Both the position numbers and the translations under genes were made by a program. Under the pieces are notes generated by a model. It saw only the letters and a program-made list of their open reading frames with translations. It did not search any database and was not told where the DNA came from. A stretch of 64,000 nt of DNA from Agromyces badenianii (lineage in GTDB: Bacteria; Actinomycetota; Actinomycetes; Actinomycetales; Microbacteriaceae): positions 2,046,001 through 2,110,000 of the forward strand of contig NZ_CP028913.1 of NCBI RefSeq assembly GCF_003070885.1. The letters are read 5' to 3'. Shown piece after piece: positions 56,177 through 64,000 of the stretch (the first letter of the stretch is position 1; every line of letters starts with the position of its first letter).

Positions 56177-57283
56177 CTACGGAGCGCTCGGCGACTCCAC
56201 GACGATCTCTCCGGCGATGATCGCCTGGCGCAGGCCTTCGATCTCGCCGTCGAGCGACGTCGTCACCACCGGCGCGAGATCGTGGTATGGCGCGATCTCG
56301 ACCCCGCCGTTCTCGAGCGTGCCGACGAACGGCTCATTCGAGAACGAGTCGTCGAGCACGCTGCCGACGATCTCGACCATCGCGTCCTGCGTGTTCTTCA
56401 GCACGCTCGTGAGGATCACGGGGCGGTACTCCGCAGCGAGCGACTCGTATCCGTCGCTGTCGACCCAGATGATCGACACCCCGCCGCGTTCGAGGGCCGC
56501 CGATGCCGCACCCTCGCCGACCTGGCCGGCGACGGGCAGGATGACATCGGCGCCCTGGTCGATGAAGCCCTCGGTCAACGTCTTGCCCTTGTTGACGTCT
56601 TCGAAGTCGCCCGTGAACGCGCCGTCCTGGGCAGCCTTGTCCCAGCCGAGCACGCGCACCTGCGCGGCATGCACCTCGTTGTACTTGGCGACGCCGTCGA
56701 CGAAGCCGTCCATGAACAGGGTCACGGGCGGCTGGTTGCCGCCGCCGAACGTCGCGACCACGCCGGTCTTCGAGACCCCCGCCGCGAGGTAGCCCGCGAG
56801 GTACGCGGCCTGCGCCGTGTCGAAGACGACCGGCTTGACGTTGTCGGCCTCGACCGTCTCGTCGACGATCGCCAAGGCGAGCTCGGGGTTCTTCTCGGCC
56901 TGGTCGAGCGTCGATTCCGCCAGCTCCCAGCCGACCGTCACGATGAGCTCGCAGCCCGACTCGACGGCCTGCTGCACGTTCGGTGCGAGGTCGGTCTCGC
57001 CGGTCGAGACGATCGCCTCCGCCTCGATGCCGTACTCGTCTTCGGCGGCCTGCAGCCCCTCCCAGCTGGACTGGTTGAATGAGCGGTCCTCGAGACCGCC
57101 GGAGTTCGTGACCATGCGCACGCACGACTCGCTCGCCTCGCCGCCGCCACCGGACTCGGGCGCCGAGGCGCACGCGACGAGGGCGAGGGATGCCGCGACC
57201 ACCGTCGCCGCACCGACGAGGCTCCGGCGCAGCGACGTGCGACCCTGCACCATCCGACCCTGAGACATCCGACCCTGAGACAT
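56177..57283 (-). CDS. BMP-family lipoprotein, nucleoside-binding receptor 2
   Basis: A 368-residue paralogue of the neighbouring receptor. The lipobox is LVAC, and CVRMVTNSGGLEDRSFNQSSWEG and DTAQAAYLAGYLAAGVSKTGVVATFGGG match the family. Three in-frame ATGs (57283, 57268, 57253) come from tandem 15-bp units, so the N-terminus before the signal peptide is repeated. The true start may be any of them. It begins 23 bp after manC on the same strand and may be co-transcribed with it. Ligand preference probably differs from receptor 1. Confidence 0.9.
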   Translation of the reverse strand: MSQGRMSQGRMVQGRTSLRRSLVGAATVVAASLALVACASAPESGGGGEASESCVRMVTNSGGLEDRSFNQSSWEGLQAAEDEYGIEAEAIVSTGETDLAPNVQQAVESGCELIVTVGWELAESTLDQAEKNPELALAIVDETVEADNVKPVVFDTAQAAYLAGYLAAGVSKTGVVATFGGGNQPPVTLFMDGFVDGVAKYNEVHAAQVRVLGWDKAAQDGAFTGDFEDVNKGKTLTEGFIDQGADVILPVAGQVGEGAASAALERGGVSIIWVDSDGYESLAAEYRPVILTSVLKNTQDAMVEIVGSVLDDSFSNEPFVGTLENGGVEIAPYHDLAPVVTTSLDGEIEGLRQAIIAGEIVVESPSAP

Positions 57284-57306
57284 CCGGAACCCGCTCTCTC
57301 GTGCCG

Positions 57307-58425
57307 TCAGAGCACGTCGTTGGACCCGCCGAGCCGAAGAGCGTCGACGACCGCTTTGACCCGCTGGGCATGCTCGCTCGTCGTGACGAGGAGCGCATCG
57401 GGCGTGTCGACCACGACGATATCGTGCACGCCGATCAGGCTGATCACCCGCTTCGAGCGGCTCACGACGATGCCGCTCGACGCATCGGAGAGCACGCGCG
57501 CGTTCTCGCCGAGGATCGCGAGTTCGCCGGAGCGGCCCGCGGTGTTGAGCTTGGCGAGCGAGGCGAAGTCGCCCACGTCGTCCCACGCGAAGTGACCGCG
57601 GATTACCGCGAGTCGGCCGGCCGCCGCCGCTGGTTCGGCGACCGAGTAGTCGATCGCGATCTTCTCGAGGCGCGGCCAGATGCGATCGACGGCCGGTCCT
57701 CGTGTGGCCGGGTCGTCCCATTCCGCGGCCAGCTCGATGAGACCGGCATGCAACTCGGGCTTCGTGCGGGCGATCTCGGCGAGCAGCGCGTCGGCGCGCG
57801 CGATGAACATGCCGGCGTTCCAGAGGTGGGCGCCGCCGGCCAGGTAGCTCTTGGCCGTCGCGAGGTCGGGCTTCTCGACGAAGCTCGCGACCGCCTCGAC
57901 GTGGGCGGCGCCCTCGACCACGAGGGGGGCGCCGCACTCGATGTAGCCGAAGCCGACGGCGGGCTCGGTGGGGGTGATGCCGATCGTCGCGATGTACCCG
58001 GCCCGGGCGGCCGCCACGGCATCGGCGACGGCGGCCCGGAAGAGCGAGGAGCCCGAGATCACATGGTCGGCGGCGAACGAGCCGATGATCACGCCGGGCT
58101 CGCGGCGCTCGAGGATCGCGGCGGCGAGGCCGATCGCGGCCGTCGAGTCGCGCGGCTCGCTCTCGAGCACGACGTTGTGGTCGGCGAGGCCCGGCAGCTG
58201 CTCCTCGACGGCCGCGCGGTGGGCGCGCCCCGTGACGACCATGATGCGGTCGTCGCCCGAGAGCGGAGCGAGCCGATCCCACGTGTCTTTCAGGAGCGTC
58301 TGACCCGAGCCCGTGAGGTCGTGCAGGAACTTCGGAGCGTCGGCTCGAGAGAGCGGCCAGAGCCGCGAGCCTACGCCGCCGGCGGGGATGACGCTGTAGA
58401 AACCGTCGATCGGGGTTGATTCCAT
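57307..58425 (-). CDS. manC: Mannose-1-phosphate guanylyltransferase
   Basis: Makes GDP-mannose from GTP and mannose-1-phosphate. The 372-residue protein has VIPAGGVGSRLWPLSR (nucleotide loop), SEPRDSTAAIGLAA, IGSFAADHVI, FVEKPD and LWNAGMFIAR, all standard for GDP-mannose pyrophosphorylases. It lacks the C-terminal isomerase domain of bifunctional forms. It is the only GDP-mannose source seen in the window and would feed gmd. ATG 58425 follows a TACGCT box by 6 nt; upstream frame to 58512 crosses the promoter. Confidence 0.93.
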   Translation of the reverse strand: MESTPIDGFYSVIPAGGVGSRLWPLSRADAPKFLHDLTGSGQTLLKDTWDRLAPLSGDDRIMVVTGRAHRAAVEEQLPGLADHNVVLESEPRDSTAAIGLAAAILERREPGVIIGSFAADHVISGSSLFRAAVADAVAAARAGYIATIGITPTEPAVGFGYIECGAPLVVEGAAHVEAVASFVEKPDLATAKSYLAGGAHLWNAGMFIARADALLAEIARTKPELHAGLIELAAEWDDPATRGPAVDRIWPRLEKIAIDYSVAEPAAAAGRLAVIRGHFAWDDVGDFASLAKLNTAGRSGELAILGENARVLSDASSGIVVSRSKRVISLIGVHDIVVVDTPDALLVTTSEHAQRVKAVVDALRLGGSNDVL

Positions 58426-58431
58426 CAGGAC

Positions 58432-58437
58432 AGCGTA
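58432..58437 (-). promoter_or_regulatory. -10 box TACGCT, leaderless start of manC
   Basis: TACGCT on the minus strand, 6 nt before ATG 58425, in the divergent region shared with sdhC. Confidence 0.45.
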
Positions 58438-58504
58438 ACCGCAGCAGCACCGGGCCATATGGGTGGCGGATGCCGCGGCATCCGGTATCTCGACGTCGAG
58501 AGAG

Positions 58505-58518
58505 TTAGGCACGCCTAA
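58505..58518. promoter_or_regulatory. DtxR/IdeR-like palindrome upstream of sdhC
   Basis: TTAGGCACGCCTAA, a perfect 14-bp palindrome, 24 bp upstream of the sdh -10 box, hence over or next to the -35. TTAGG/CCTAA half-sites resemble iron boxes, but the spacing is shorter than the 19-bp consensus. Iron control of an Fe-S and haem complex would make sense. Confidence 0.4.
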
Positions 58519-58542
58519 GCGGCGGTCGGACGGGCGCCGGGC

Positions 58543-58548
58543 TACACT
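58543..58548 (+). promoter_or_regulatory. -10 box TACACT of sdhCDAB
   Basis: TACACT about 70 nt before the sdhC ATG, leaving a leader of roughly 60 nt that ends with AAGGAGGG (58604-58611), a strong ribosome-binding site. Confidence 0.5.
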
Positions 58549-58617
58549 CGGATCGGGCCGTGTGCCCGTAACGCCCCCGCCTCTTCGGGCGATTCACACA
58601 GCCAAGGAGGGTTGTTC

Positions 58618-59040
58618 ATGCCAGAGACCTCGGCAGGAACCCTGACCGCACCCGCGACGCCCGCGAAACAGAAGCCTGGTGGCACGCTGTACCGCGGCCG
58701 TGAGGGAATGTGGTCATGGGTGCTGCACCGCATCACCGGTGTCGCCATCTTCTTCTTCCTCCTCGTGCACGTGCTCGACACGGCGCTCGTGCGGGTGAGC
58801 CCCGAAGCGTACAACGCGGTCATCGGCACCTACCAGACGCCCATCATGGGTCTCGGCGAGGTCGCCCTGGTCGGCGCCATCGTCTTCCACGCGTTCAACG
58901 GCCTGCGCGTGATCCTCGTCGATTTCTGGTCGTGGGCGACCCGGCACCAGAAGGTGCTGTTCTACATCGTCATCGGCCTCTGGATCGTGACGATGCTGGC
59001 CTTCGTGCCGCGCCACCTGATCAACGTCTTCAGCCACTAG
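58618..59040 (+). CDS. sdhC: Succinate dehydrogenase cytochrome b556 subunit
   Basis: A 140-residue membrane anchor of complex II with three helices. The WSWVLHRITGVAIFFFLLVHVLDT segment contains the SdhC signature and the HAFNGLRVILVDFW loop holds the predicted haem-ligand His. It anchors the SdhA/SdhB dimer and passes electrons to menaquinone. It has the strongest ribosome site in the window. The sdhD gene starts 11 bp later. Confidence 0.94.
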   Translation: MPETSAGTLTAPATPAKQKPGGTLYRGREGMWSWVLHRITGVAIFFFLLVHVLDTALVRVSPEAYNAVIGTYQTPIMGLGEVALVGAIVFHAFNGLRVILVDFWSWATRHQKVLFYIVIGLWIVTMLAFVPRHLINVFSH

Positions 59041-59051
59041 GGAGCGGCGAC

Positions 59052-59483
59052 ATGACTGCCATCGAGTACTCCGATCGCCCGCGCCGTCGCGGCGTCAACC
59101 TGGAGAAGTGGGGCTGGATCTACATGCGCGCGTCGGGCGTCGTGCTGATCGTGCTCATCTTCGGCCACCTCTTCGTGAACCTGATGGTCGGCGACGGCGT
59201 GAAGGCGATCGACTTCGGCTTCGTCGGCGGCAAGTGGGCCGACCCGTTCTGGCAGTGGTGGGACGTGCTGATGCTCTGGCTCGCACTCATCCACGGCGCC
59301 AACGGCATGCGCACGATCGTCAACGACTACACGAACCCCGGTGTCGTGCAGAAGGTGCTGAAGGGCGCCCTGTTCGCCTCGGCGGCCGTGCTCATCATCC
59401 TCGGCACCCTCGTGGTCTTCACCTTCGAGCCGTGCCCGGTGGGCGCCCCCGCCGACCTGCTCCCCTCGTTCTGCGCTGCATAG
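59052..59483 (+). CDS. sdhD: Succinate dehydrogenase hydrophobic membrane anchor subunit
   Basis: A 143-residue second anchor with three helices ([60 protein letters not shown]). GHLFVN and IHGANGMR carry the histidines expected for haem and quinone sites. It is placed between sdhC and sdhA as in other actinobacteria. GGAGCGG precedes the ATG. Confidence 0.93.
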   Translation: MTAIEYSDRPRRRGVNLEKWGWIYMRASGVVLIVLIFGHLFVNLMVGDGVKAIDFGFVGGKWADPFWQWWDVLMLWLALIHGANGMRTIVNDYTNPGVVQKVLKGALFASAAVLIILGTLVVFTFEPCPVGAPADLLPSFCAA

Positions 59484-59490
59484 GAGATCC

Positions 59491-61299
59491 GTGAACCACC
59501 AGAACGCCGACGCCGAGACCACTGTCATCGACGGCGTCCACTACCACCAGTTCGACATCGTCATCGTGGGTGCCGGCGGCGCCGGAATGCGCGCGGCGAT
59601 CGAGGCAGGGCCCGGGGCCAAGACCGCGGTCATCTCGAAGCTCTACCCGACCCGCTCCCACACGGGTGCGGCGCAGGGCGGCATGGCCGCCGCGCTCGCG
59701 AACGTCGAGGAAGACAGCTGGGAGTGGCACACCTTCGACACGGTCAAGGGCGGCGACTACCTCGTCGACCAGGATGCCGCGGAGATCCTCGCGAAAGAGG
59801 CGATCGACGCAGTCATCGACCTCGAGAACATGGGCCTGCCGTTCAACCGCACGCCAGAGGGCAAGATCGACCAGCGGCGCTTCGGCGGCCACACCCGCGA
59901 CCACGGCAAGGCACCCGTGCGCCGTGCCTGCTACGCGGCCGACCGCACCGGTCACATGATCCTGCAGACGCTGTTCCAGAACTGCGTGAAGCTCGGCATC
60001 AACTTCTTCAACGAGTACTACGTGCTCGACCTCGTCATGACCGAGGTCGACGGCCGCAACCAGCCCTCGGGCGTCGTCGCCTACGACCTCGCCTCGGGCG
60101 AGCTGCACGTCTTCCAGGCCAAGGCCGTGATCTTCGCCACGGGCGGCTTCGGCAAGATCTACAAGACCACCTCGAACGCGCACACCCTCACGGGCGACGG
60201 CGTCGGCATCATCTGGCGCAAGGGCCTGCCCCTGGAAGACATGGAGTTCTTCCAGTTCCACCCGACCGGACTCGCGGGTCTCGGCATCCTCCTCACCGAG
60301 GGAGCCCGCGGCGAGGGCGCGATCCTCCGCAACGCCTCGGGCGAGCGCTTCATGGAGCGCTACGCCCCGACCATCAAAGACCTCGCACCGCGTGACATCG
60401 TCGCGCGCTGCATGGTGCAGGAGGTCGCCGAGGGGCGCGGTGCCGGCCCCCACAAGGACTACGTGCTCCTCGACTGCACGCACCTCGGTGCCGAGGTGCT
60501 CGAGACGAAGCTGCCCGACATCACCGAGTTCGCTCGCACCTACCTCGGCGTCGACCCGGTGTACGAGCCCGTGCCCGTGATGCCGACCGCGCACTACGCG
60601 ATGGGCGGCATCCCGACGAACGTCTCGGCCGAGGTGCTCTCCGACAACGACACCGTCGTGCCGGGCCTCTACGCAGCCGGCGAGTGCGCGTGCGTCTCGG
60701 TGCACGGCTCCAACCGTCTCGGCACGAACTCGCTGCTCGACATCAACGTCTTCGGAAAGCGCGCCGGCCGCAATGCGGTCGAGTACGTGAAGACCGTCGA
60801 CTTCACTCCCCTGCCGAGCGACCCGGCTGCGGCCGTGCGGAGCATGCTCGAGCAGCTCCGCGACTCGAACGGCACCGAGCGCATCGCCGCGATCCGCAAA
60901 GAGCTGCAAGACGAGATGGACAAGAACGCCCAGGTGTTCCGCACCGACGAGTCGCTCGAACACGTGACGAAGGTCATCGCGGGGCTCCGCGATCGCTACC
61001 GGAACGTCGCCGTGCACGACAAGGGCAAGCGGTTCAACACCGACCTGCTCGAAGCCGTCGAGCTCGGCTTCCTGCTCGACCTGGCCGAGGTGGTCGTGTA
61101 CTCGGCTCGCAACCGTCAAGAGAGCCGCGGCGGCCACATGCGCGACGACTTCCCGAACCGCGACGACGTCAACTACATGCAGCACACGATGGCGTACCTG
61201 TCGGGCGACGCGCACTCGTCGGATGCGGCCGACCACATCCGGCTCGACTGGAAACCGGTGACGATCACGCGCTACCAGCCCATGGAGAGGAAGTACTGA
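59491..61299 (+). CDS. sdhA: Succinate dehydrogenase flavoprotein subunit
   Basis: A 602-residue catalytic subunit oxidising succinate to fumarate. It has [16 protein letters not shown] (FAD), [21 protein letters not shown] with the His that binds FAD covalently, [22 protein letters not shown] and [21 protein letters not shown], the standard SdhA blocks. AGGAG lies 6 nt before the GTG start. Confidence 0.97.
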   Translation: MNHQNADAETTVIDGVHYHQFDIVIVGAGGAGMRAAIEAGPGAKTAVISKLYPTRSHTGAAQGGMAAALANVEEDSWEWHTFDTVKGGDYLVDQDAAEILAKEAIDAVIDLENMGLPFNRTPEGKIDQRRFGGHTRDHGKAPVRRACYAADRTGHMILQTLFQNCVKLGINFFNEYYVLDLVMTEVDGRNQPSGVVAYDLASGELHVFQAKAVIFATGGFGKIYKTTSNAHTLTGDGVGIIWRKGLPLEDMEFFQFHPTGLAGLGILLTEGARGEGAILRNASGERFMERYAPTIKDLAPRDIVARCMVQEVAEGRGAGPHKDYVLLDCTHLGAEVLETKLPDITEFARTYLGVDPVYEPVPVMPTAHYAMGGIPTNVSAEVLSDNDTVVPGLYAAGECACVSVHGSNRLGTNSLLDINVFGKRAGRNAVEYVKTVDFTPLPSDPAAAVRSMLEQLRDSNGTERIAAIRKELQDEMDKNAQVFRTDESLEHVTKVIAGLRDRYRNVAVHDKGKRFNTDLLEAVELGFLLDLAEVVVYSARNRQESRGGHMRDDFPNRDDVNYMQHTMAYLSGDAHSSDAADHIRLDWKPVTITRYQPMERKY

Positions 61300-61300
61300 C

Positions 61301-62059
61301 GTGAGCACTGCAACGCTCGAAGCCCAGTCGACGGATGCCGCGATCCAGTCGTTCACCGTCACGTTCCTGATCCGCCGCTTCGATCCCGACGTCGACACCG
61401 AGCCGCGCTGGCAGGACTTCGATGTCGAGATGTACGCGACCGACCGCGTGCTCGACGCCCTGCACAAGATCAAGTGGGAGCAGGACGGCTCGCTGACGTT
61501 CCGGCGGTCGTGCGCGCACGGCATCTGCGGGTCCGACGCCATGCGCATCAACGGCCGCAACCGCCTGGCGTGCAAGACGCTCATCAAGGACCTCGACATC
61601 TCGAAGCCCATCTACGTGGAGGCCATCAAGGGCCTGCCGCTCGAGAAGGACCTCATCGTCGACATGGAGCCGTTCTTCGCGAGCTACCGCGAGGTGCAGC
61701 CGTTCCTGGTGGCCAAGTCGGCAGCGCCGGCCGGCAAGGAGCGCGTCCAGTCCGTCGCCGAGCGTGCGATCTTCGACGACACGACCAAGTGCATCCTGTG
61801 CGCCGCGTGCACCTCGTCGTGCCCGGTGTTCTGGACCGATGGCCAGTACTTCGGCCCGGCGGCGATCGTGAACGCGCACCGCTTCATCTTCGATTCGCGT
61901 GACGACAACGCGCAGACCCGGCTCGACATCCTCAACGACAAAGAGGGCGTGTGGCGCTGCCGCACGACCTTCAACTGCACCGAGGCATGCCCTCGCGGCA
62001 TCGAGGTGACGAAGGCGATCGCCGAGGTCAAGCAGGCCGTCATGCGCGGCAAGCCGTAG
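61301..62059 (+). CDS. sdhB: Succinate dehydrogenase iron-sulfur subunit
   Basis: A 252-residue subunit with three cluster motifs: CAHGICGSDAM...C for [2Fe-2S] (about 69-89), CILCAACTSSCP for [4Fe-4S] (about 166-177) and CTEACPRGIEV contributing to the third cluster. It carries electrons from SdhA FAD to the membrane quinone. GTG 61301 starts 1 bp after the sdhA stop; no separate ribosome site, so translation is coupled. Confidence 0.97.
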   Translation: MSTATLEAQSTDAAIQSFTVTFLIRRFDPDVDTEPRWQDFDVEMYATDRVLDALHKIKWEQDGSLTFRRSCAHGICGSDAMRINGRNRLACKTLIKDLDISKPIYVEAIKGLPLEKDLIVDMEPFFASYREVQPFLVAKSAAPAGKERVQSVAERAIFDDTTKCILCAACTSSCPVFWTDGQYFGPAAIVNAHRFIFDSRDDNAQTRLDILNDKEGVWRCRTTFNCTEACPRGIEVTKAIAEVKQAVMRGKP

Positions 62060-62074
62060 ACGCGATCGCGACGA

Positions 62075-62108
62075 CGAAGGGGCTGGTGCGAATGCACCGG
62101 CCCCTTCG
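62075..62108 (+). terminator. Terminator of sdhCDAB
   Basis: A 15-bp stem with one mismatch and a GAAT loop, 16 nt after the sdhB stop. No T-tract follows. Confidence 0.65.
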
Positions 62109-62311
62109 CGTGTCTGCGGCGCCACACGATGCAGTGCAGCCGCGCGGCGCGCTGCTCGGGTGCGGGTGATGCGCCGGGGATCCGGCTCACGCAGGCTCTG
62201 CCGGTTCGTCGTTCAGGCGATGGGTCGATCGTGCCGCAGACGATCGCCCCGCCCCAGCGGGCGAGCCCTGAGCCGCGGTCAGTGCGCACACCGAGCGCGG
62301 GGGTCCGTCAC

Positions 62312-62317
62312 TAGGCT
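62312..62317 (+). promoter_or_regulatory. -10 box TAGGCT, leaderless start of the YihY gene
   Basis: TAGGCT is 6 nt before GTG 62324. The bases between the sdh terminator and this box (62109-62311) show no other feature. Confidence 0.5.
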
Positions 62318-62323
62318 TGACCC

Positions 62324-63598
62324 GTGAGCGAGCGCGGGGCGGGGCCCACAGGGCGACAAGACGAGGCATCCGTCGAGCACGCGGCCGCCGACCCGCTCGG
62401 CCTCGATGAGCACTCGCTCTCGGCGAAGGAGCGACTGGACGCATTCAGCCAGCCGATCCGCGATCGCTTCGAGGAGCCGATCAACAAGGTCAGCACGATC
62501 ACGCAGAAGACCATGGCGCTCCTGCCGGTGCGGGTGTGGCGCCACTTCCTCTACCGCAACGGATTCATCCTCTCGTCGGGGCTGAGCTACCAGTCGCTGT
62601 TCGCGATCTTCGCCGCCGTCTACGTCGTCTTCGCGGTGGCCGGCATCTGGCTGACCGGAAACGACGAGACGCTCGATGCGTTCGTGGCCCTCCTCAACAC
62701 CTACGCACCCGGACTGATCGGGCCGAACGGCGTCATCACGACGGAGGAGCTCACGGCGATCGCGTCCTCGAGCACGAGCCTGTTCGGCTGGACCGGCGCC
62801 TTCGCCCTCGCCGGACTGATCTGGACCGCGATCGGCTGGATCACCTATGCGCGCATCGCGGTGCGCAGCATCTTCGGACTCCCCAAGGACATGCGGGCGT
62901 ACGTGCTGCTGAAGGCTCGTGACTTCCTGGTCGGCTTCGGGTTCGGCGCGATCCTGATGCTCGCGACGGTGCTCTCGGTCGCGACCACCTCGTTCCTCGG
63001 ATGGGTGCTCGACATCATGGGCCTCTCGGCGGACTCCGGTTGGTCGGAGTTCTTCGTGCAGGCCGGAGCGATCATCGTCGTCTTCGTCATCGACACGCTC
63101 GCCCTCGCCGTCATGTTCCGATTCCTCTCGGGCGCGACGATGCCGTGGCGGCGCATGTGGGTCGGCTCGCTCCTCGGCTCGGCGGCCCTGTCGGTGCTCC
63201 AGCTGCTCGGAAGCACGCTCATCTCCGGGGCGAGCGACAATCCCCTGCTCGCCACCTTCGCCGTGTTCATCGGTCTCCTCCTCTGGTTCCGGCTCACGAG
63301 CATCGTGATCCTCGTGGCAGCGAGCTGGATCGCCGTGGAGGCATCCGACGCCCATGAGACACTGCTGCGCGTCTCGCCCGAGGAGCTCGAGGCCGAGCGG
63401 CGCAAACGCGAGCAGCAGGCGCTCGTGACCGCCGCCCGGGTGCGGGTGCGCGAGGCTCGCGCTGAGGTCGACCGCGCGAACTGGCTGGGCGGATTCGGCG
63501 CACGACGCCATCTCGCGAAGGCCGAGCAGGAGCTCGCCGACCTCGAAGCCTCGACCTCGGCGGTCGACGCGCGAAACGACGTCGGACGCCTCCCGTAA
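62324..63598 (+). CDS. YihY/BrkB family inner membrane protein
   Basis: A 424-residue protein with a hydrophilic N-terminus, about six helices between residues 80 and 335, and a charged C-terminal helix likely to form a coiled coil (RRKREQQALVTAARVRVREARAEVDRANW). LSSGLSYQSLFAIFAAVYVVFA is the BrkB/YihY signature. The family was once thought to be RNase BN; current evidence favours a membrane transport or envelope role. Its stop codon lies within the -10 box of the next gene. Confidence 0.9.
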   Translation: MSERGAGPTGRQDEASVEHAAADPLGLDEHSLSAKERLDAFSQPIRDRFEEPINKVSTITQKTMALLPVRVWRHFLYRNGFILSSGLSYQSLFAIFAAVYVVFAVAGIWLTGNDETLDAFVALLNTYAPGLIGPNGVITTEELTAIASSSTSLFGWTGAFALAGLIWTAIGWITYARIAVRSIFGLPKDMRAYVLLKARDFLVGFGFGAILMLATVLSVATTSFLGWVLDIMGLSADSGWSEFFVQAGAIIVVFVIDTLALAVMFRFLSGATMPWRRMWVGSLLGSAALSVLQLLGSTLISGASDNPLLATFAVFIGLLLWFRLTSIVILVAASWIAVEASDAHETLLRVSPEELEAERRKREQQALVTAARVRVREARAEVDRANWLGGFGARRHLAKAEQELADLEASTSAVDARNDVGRLP

Positions 63599-63601
63599 GA
63601 T
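63596..63601 (+). promoter_or_regulatory. -10 box TAAGAT, leaderless start of xthA
   Basis: TAAGAT is 6 nt before ATG 63608 and includes the TAA stop of the YihY gene. Confidence 0.5.
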
Positions 63602-63607
63602 CGATCC

Positions 63608-64000
63608 ATGCCCTCTGCGAAACCCCTTCGTCTCGCCAGCGTCAACGTCAACGGGGTGCGAGCCGCATTCCGCAAGGGCATGGGCGAATGGCTGGCCGGT
63701 CGCGACGTCGACATCCTCGCGATGCAGGAGGTTCGGGCCTCCACCGAAGACCTGCAGGGCCTCCTCGGCGAGGAATGGGACATCCTGCACGATCCCGCCA
63801 CCGCCAAGGGGCGAGCGGGCGTCGCGATCGCGAGTCGCAACCGGGCGAGCATCCACCGCGTCGAGCTCGGCGCGACGGAATTCGACAGCGCCGGTCGCTG
63901 GCTCGAAGCCGACTACGAGGTCGGCGACCGCGTCGTCACCGTGGTTTCGGCGTACGTGCACTCCGGCGAGGCCGGCACTCCCAAGCAGGTCGAGAAGTTC
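63608..64000 (+). CDS. xthA: Exodeoxyribonuclease III (AP endonuclease), 3' end outside window
   Basis: The first 131 codons of a metal-dependent DNA repair nuclease that cuts at abasic sites and trims 3' ends. RLASVNVNGVRAAF carries the Asn that starts all ExoIII enzymes, ILAMQEVRA the metal-binding Glu, and RAGVAIASR and ADYEVGDRVVTVVSAYV follow as in the family. The frame is open at the right edge of the window. Confidence 0.92.
   Translation, partial: MPSAKPLRLASVNVNGVRAAFRKGMGEWLAGRDVDILAMQEVRASTEDLQGLLGEEWDILHDPATAKGRAGVAIASRNRASIHRVELGATEFDSAGRWLEADYEVGDRVVTVVSAYVHSGEAGTPKQVEKF

Noticed and set aside
62109-62311. Possible tRNA or structured RNA between sdhB and the YihY gene
   Set aside because: No cloverleaf or conserved T-loop sequence seen; several GC-rich hairpins only, as expected by composition.

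Overview
The window comes from a high-GC Gram-positive actinobacterium, most likely a Microbacteriaceae (Agromyces/Leifsonia-like) chromosome. Evidence: very high GC, many GTG and TTG starts, TANNNT -10 boxes sitting 6-8 nt before start codons, an actinobacterial acyl-CoA carboxylase (alpha/beta/epsilon) with birA, frequent GGATGCC/GGCATCC words, and short 4-nt gene overlaps. I saw no rRNA, tRNA, insertion sequence, prophage or CRISPR array.

Layout. (1) 1-24.7 kb is a surface-polysaccharide locus. It holds GT2 and GT11 glycosyltransferases, DUF2304 and DUF2142 membrane proteins, a UDP-GlcNAc 2-epimerase, a Wzx-like flippase, a GDP-deoxysugar set (reductase, a PLP enzyme with histidine in place of the catalytic lysine, gmd), a secreted protein with five repeats, an ABC-2 polysaccharide exporter (wzm/wzt), a WbbL-like transferase, the complete dTDP-rhamnose set rmlA, rmlC, rmlB, rmlD, a methyltransferase and three further glycosyltransferases. 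(2) 24.7-28.5 kb holds an LCP-family wall-polymer ligase, purE, purK and a GtrA-like protein. (3) 28.5-40.3 kb holds a DarT-like ADP-ribosyltransferase gene without a DarG partner, a PH-domain protein, birA, accD-accE, a histidine kinase/degenerate kinase/LuxR regulator operon, an RNA uracil methyltransferase, maf and the biotin-carrying alpha subunit. (4) 40.3-58.4 kb holds a lipoprotein, an APC permease, an LpdA-type flavoprotein, and a nucleoside island: punA, a phosphosugar mutase, orphan PTS IIA/IIB, add, deoA, cdd, a nucleoside ABC transporter and two BMP lipoproteins. manC follows. (5) 58.5-64 kb holds sdhCDAB behind a palindrome resembling iron-box half-sites, a YihY/BrkB protein and the start of exodeoxyribonuclease III.

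How the genes work together. manC can feed GDP-mannose to gmd. Gmd, the ColD-like dehydratase and the SDR reductase could then make a GDP-3,6-dideoxyhexose such as GDP-colitose, or gmd and the SDR alone GDP-fucose. The GT11 enzyme is the obvious transferase. rmlABCD makes dTDP-rhamnose for the WbbL-like and other GT2 enzymes. Wzm/Wzt and the flippase export lipid-linked glycans and the LCP protein attaches polymer to peptidoglycan. In the nucleoside island the ABC/BMP transporter imports nucleosides, deaminases and phosphorylases split them, and the mutase recycles the sugar phosphate.

From memory of the Mycobacterium tuberculosis map, the order LCP, purE, purK, gtrA, PH protein, birA, accD5, accE5, maf, accA3, lpdA, punA, pmmB, add, deoA, cdd, sdhCDAB matches the Rv3267-Rv3319 region. 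The genes absent from that order (the DarT-like gene, the two-component operon, the RNA methyltransferase, the lipoprotein and permease, the PTS pair, the nucleoside ABC/BMP genes) then look like lineage-specific insertions.
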